Positions 27,594-28,147 of a DNA stretch of 28,147 nt are shown one piece after another. Source of the DNA: a virus. The DNA is taken from positions 1 through 28,147 of IMG/VR virus record IMGVR_UViG_3300025280_000124, one strand, 5' to 3'. How positions within the stretch are numbered: position 1 is the stretch's first letter; each line of letters opens with the position of its first letter. The notes under the pieces were generated by a model that worked only from the letters and a program-made list of their open reading frames with translations, did no database searches and was not told the origin of the DNA. The translations under genes and the position numbers were made by a program.

Positions 27594-28147
27594 GGACCAG
27601 GTACGCAACAAGCTGAAGGACTTATGCGGAGGTTTGGAAAATTCTCTGCATCCATTTCAGAAAGTATTTTTAGATTCCCCCAAAAAAAAGAAATTAGCGA
27701 GGTGTTCCAGGCGTGCAGGGAAAACGCATCTGGCTGCAGTGGGGTTAATTTCTGCAGCAGTGAATAATGACAATTTGCTGGTTCCATATATCACCCTGTC
27801 AATCAAGAATGCAAGGCGTATTGTCTGGACCACTTTGAGGGAGATTGAGAGACAGTTTGCTTTTGGAATGGAGTTCCTGGAGAACAGTTTAACGGTCCGG
27901 TTTCCCAATGGTTCTCAGATCATAATGGGAGGCTGCCAGGATGCAAATGAGATTGAGAAGTTCCGCGGACCTAAATACGCTTTAGCAGTAATTGATGAAG
28001 CACAGAGTATCAAGAGTTCCACTTTAGCCACTTTAATTGATGATATTTTAGAACCAGCAAGTTTGGACTTAGACGGTGCAATCTGGATGTTTGGAACACC
28101 AGCTGCAAGTGCTGCAGGATTTTACTATGACTGCGATAATTTAGAGA
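27484..28147 (+). CDS. Terminase large subunit, N-terminal part (cut by window end)
   Basis: The first 221 codons of the packaging ATPase-nuclease, open to the window edge. Walker A is SRRAGKTH (residues 75-82, after KKLARC), Walker B is LAVIDEAQS (Asp171, Glu172) and the coupling motif FGTPAAS follows at about 203. LHPFQKVFLDSP before the Walker A is typical of TerL proteins. I chose ATG 27484 (GGAA before it); GTG 27562 is a later in-frame option that would shorten the 110-base overlap with the upstream gene. The nuclease domain lies outside the window. Confidence 0.9.
   Translation, partial: MAGNPLKRQRREAANDLNWNREKRLLVEEAVRRKRARDQVRNKLKDLCGGLENSLHPFQKVFLDSPKKKKLARCSRRAGKTHLAAVGLISAAVNNDNLLVPYITLSIKNARRIVWTTLREIERQFAFGMEFLENSLTVRFPNGSQIIMGGCQDANEIEKFRGPKYALAVIDEAQSIKSSTLATLIDDILEPASLDLDGAIWMFGTPAASAAGFYYDCDNLE

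Overview
This window is the genome, or most of the genome, of a temperate tailed phage, probably a short-tailed (podovirus-like) one. The host is unidentified but probably Gram-negative, because the lysis cluster contains a small lipoprotein that resembles an outer-membrane spanin. Genes are packed tightly with frequent start/stop overlaps. An integrase sits beside a phage attachment site built on the 3' half of a CAT-anticodon tRNA. Phage genes lie on both sides of that site, so this is the free (or circular) phage form and not an integrated prophage. The right end stops inside the terminase large subunit and the left end begins inside an intron of the major capsid gene. The missing part therefore probably holds the rest of terL, the portal, any scaffold gene and capsid exon 1.

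Layout. (1) 1-1539: a major capsid protein gene split by two tandem group I introns. The 209-nt middle exon and the last exon are visible; intron 2 is complete (401-647) and intron 1 is present from its core to its 3' end. (2) 1555-15786: virion genes. These are small capsid-associated proteins, a connector-like protein, a fibre with three 52-residue repeats, small fibre-associated proteins, a long tail tube/nozzle-like protein, a long helical protein ending in an S74-like chaperone domain, a LysM protein and a large internal/ejection-like protein. (3) 15788-17515: lysis cluster with small membrane proteins, a candidate spanin pair and an M15 peptidase endolysin that can start with a Tat-type signal. 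(4) 17516-17722: attP, with six 11-bp arm repeats around the tRNA-derived core. (5) 17725-19824, minus strand: integrase, two small genes (one ending in a C11/poly-proline tract) and a CI-like repressor. (6) 19825-20023: divergent control region with operator-like palindromes. (7) 20024-25290, plus strand: Cro-like regulator, small proteins, a cytosine methyltransferase, an accessory cassette with a consensus sigma-70 promoter, a VRR-NUC nuclease, a RecE-like exonuclease, a triple zinc-finger protein, an ssDNA-binding-like protein with a frameshift, and a DUF6291-like protein. (8) 25370-28147: small structural and basic proteins, an HNH nuclease, a terminase small-subunit-like protein, a GNAT-like protein, an AT-hook protein and the start of terL.

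How they fit together. The repressor/Cro pair and integrase/attP decide between lysogeny and lysis. The exonuclease, SSB-like and nuclease genes serve replication and recombination. HNH, TerS and TerL package DNA. The virion and lysis genes run as one long plus-strand block. The most unusual points are the twin introns in an essential capsid gene with a compensatory-change-supported core, integrase arm-type repeats that recur 9 kb away beside the terminase genes, a Tat-like endolysin leader, a partial duplicate of the VRR-NUC gene flanking a promoter-equipped cassette, and a possible +1 frameshift in the SSB-like gene.
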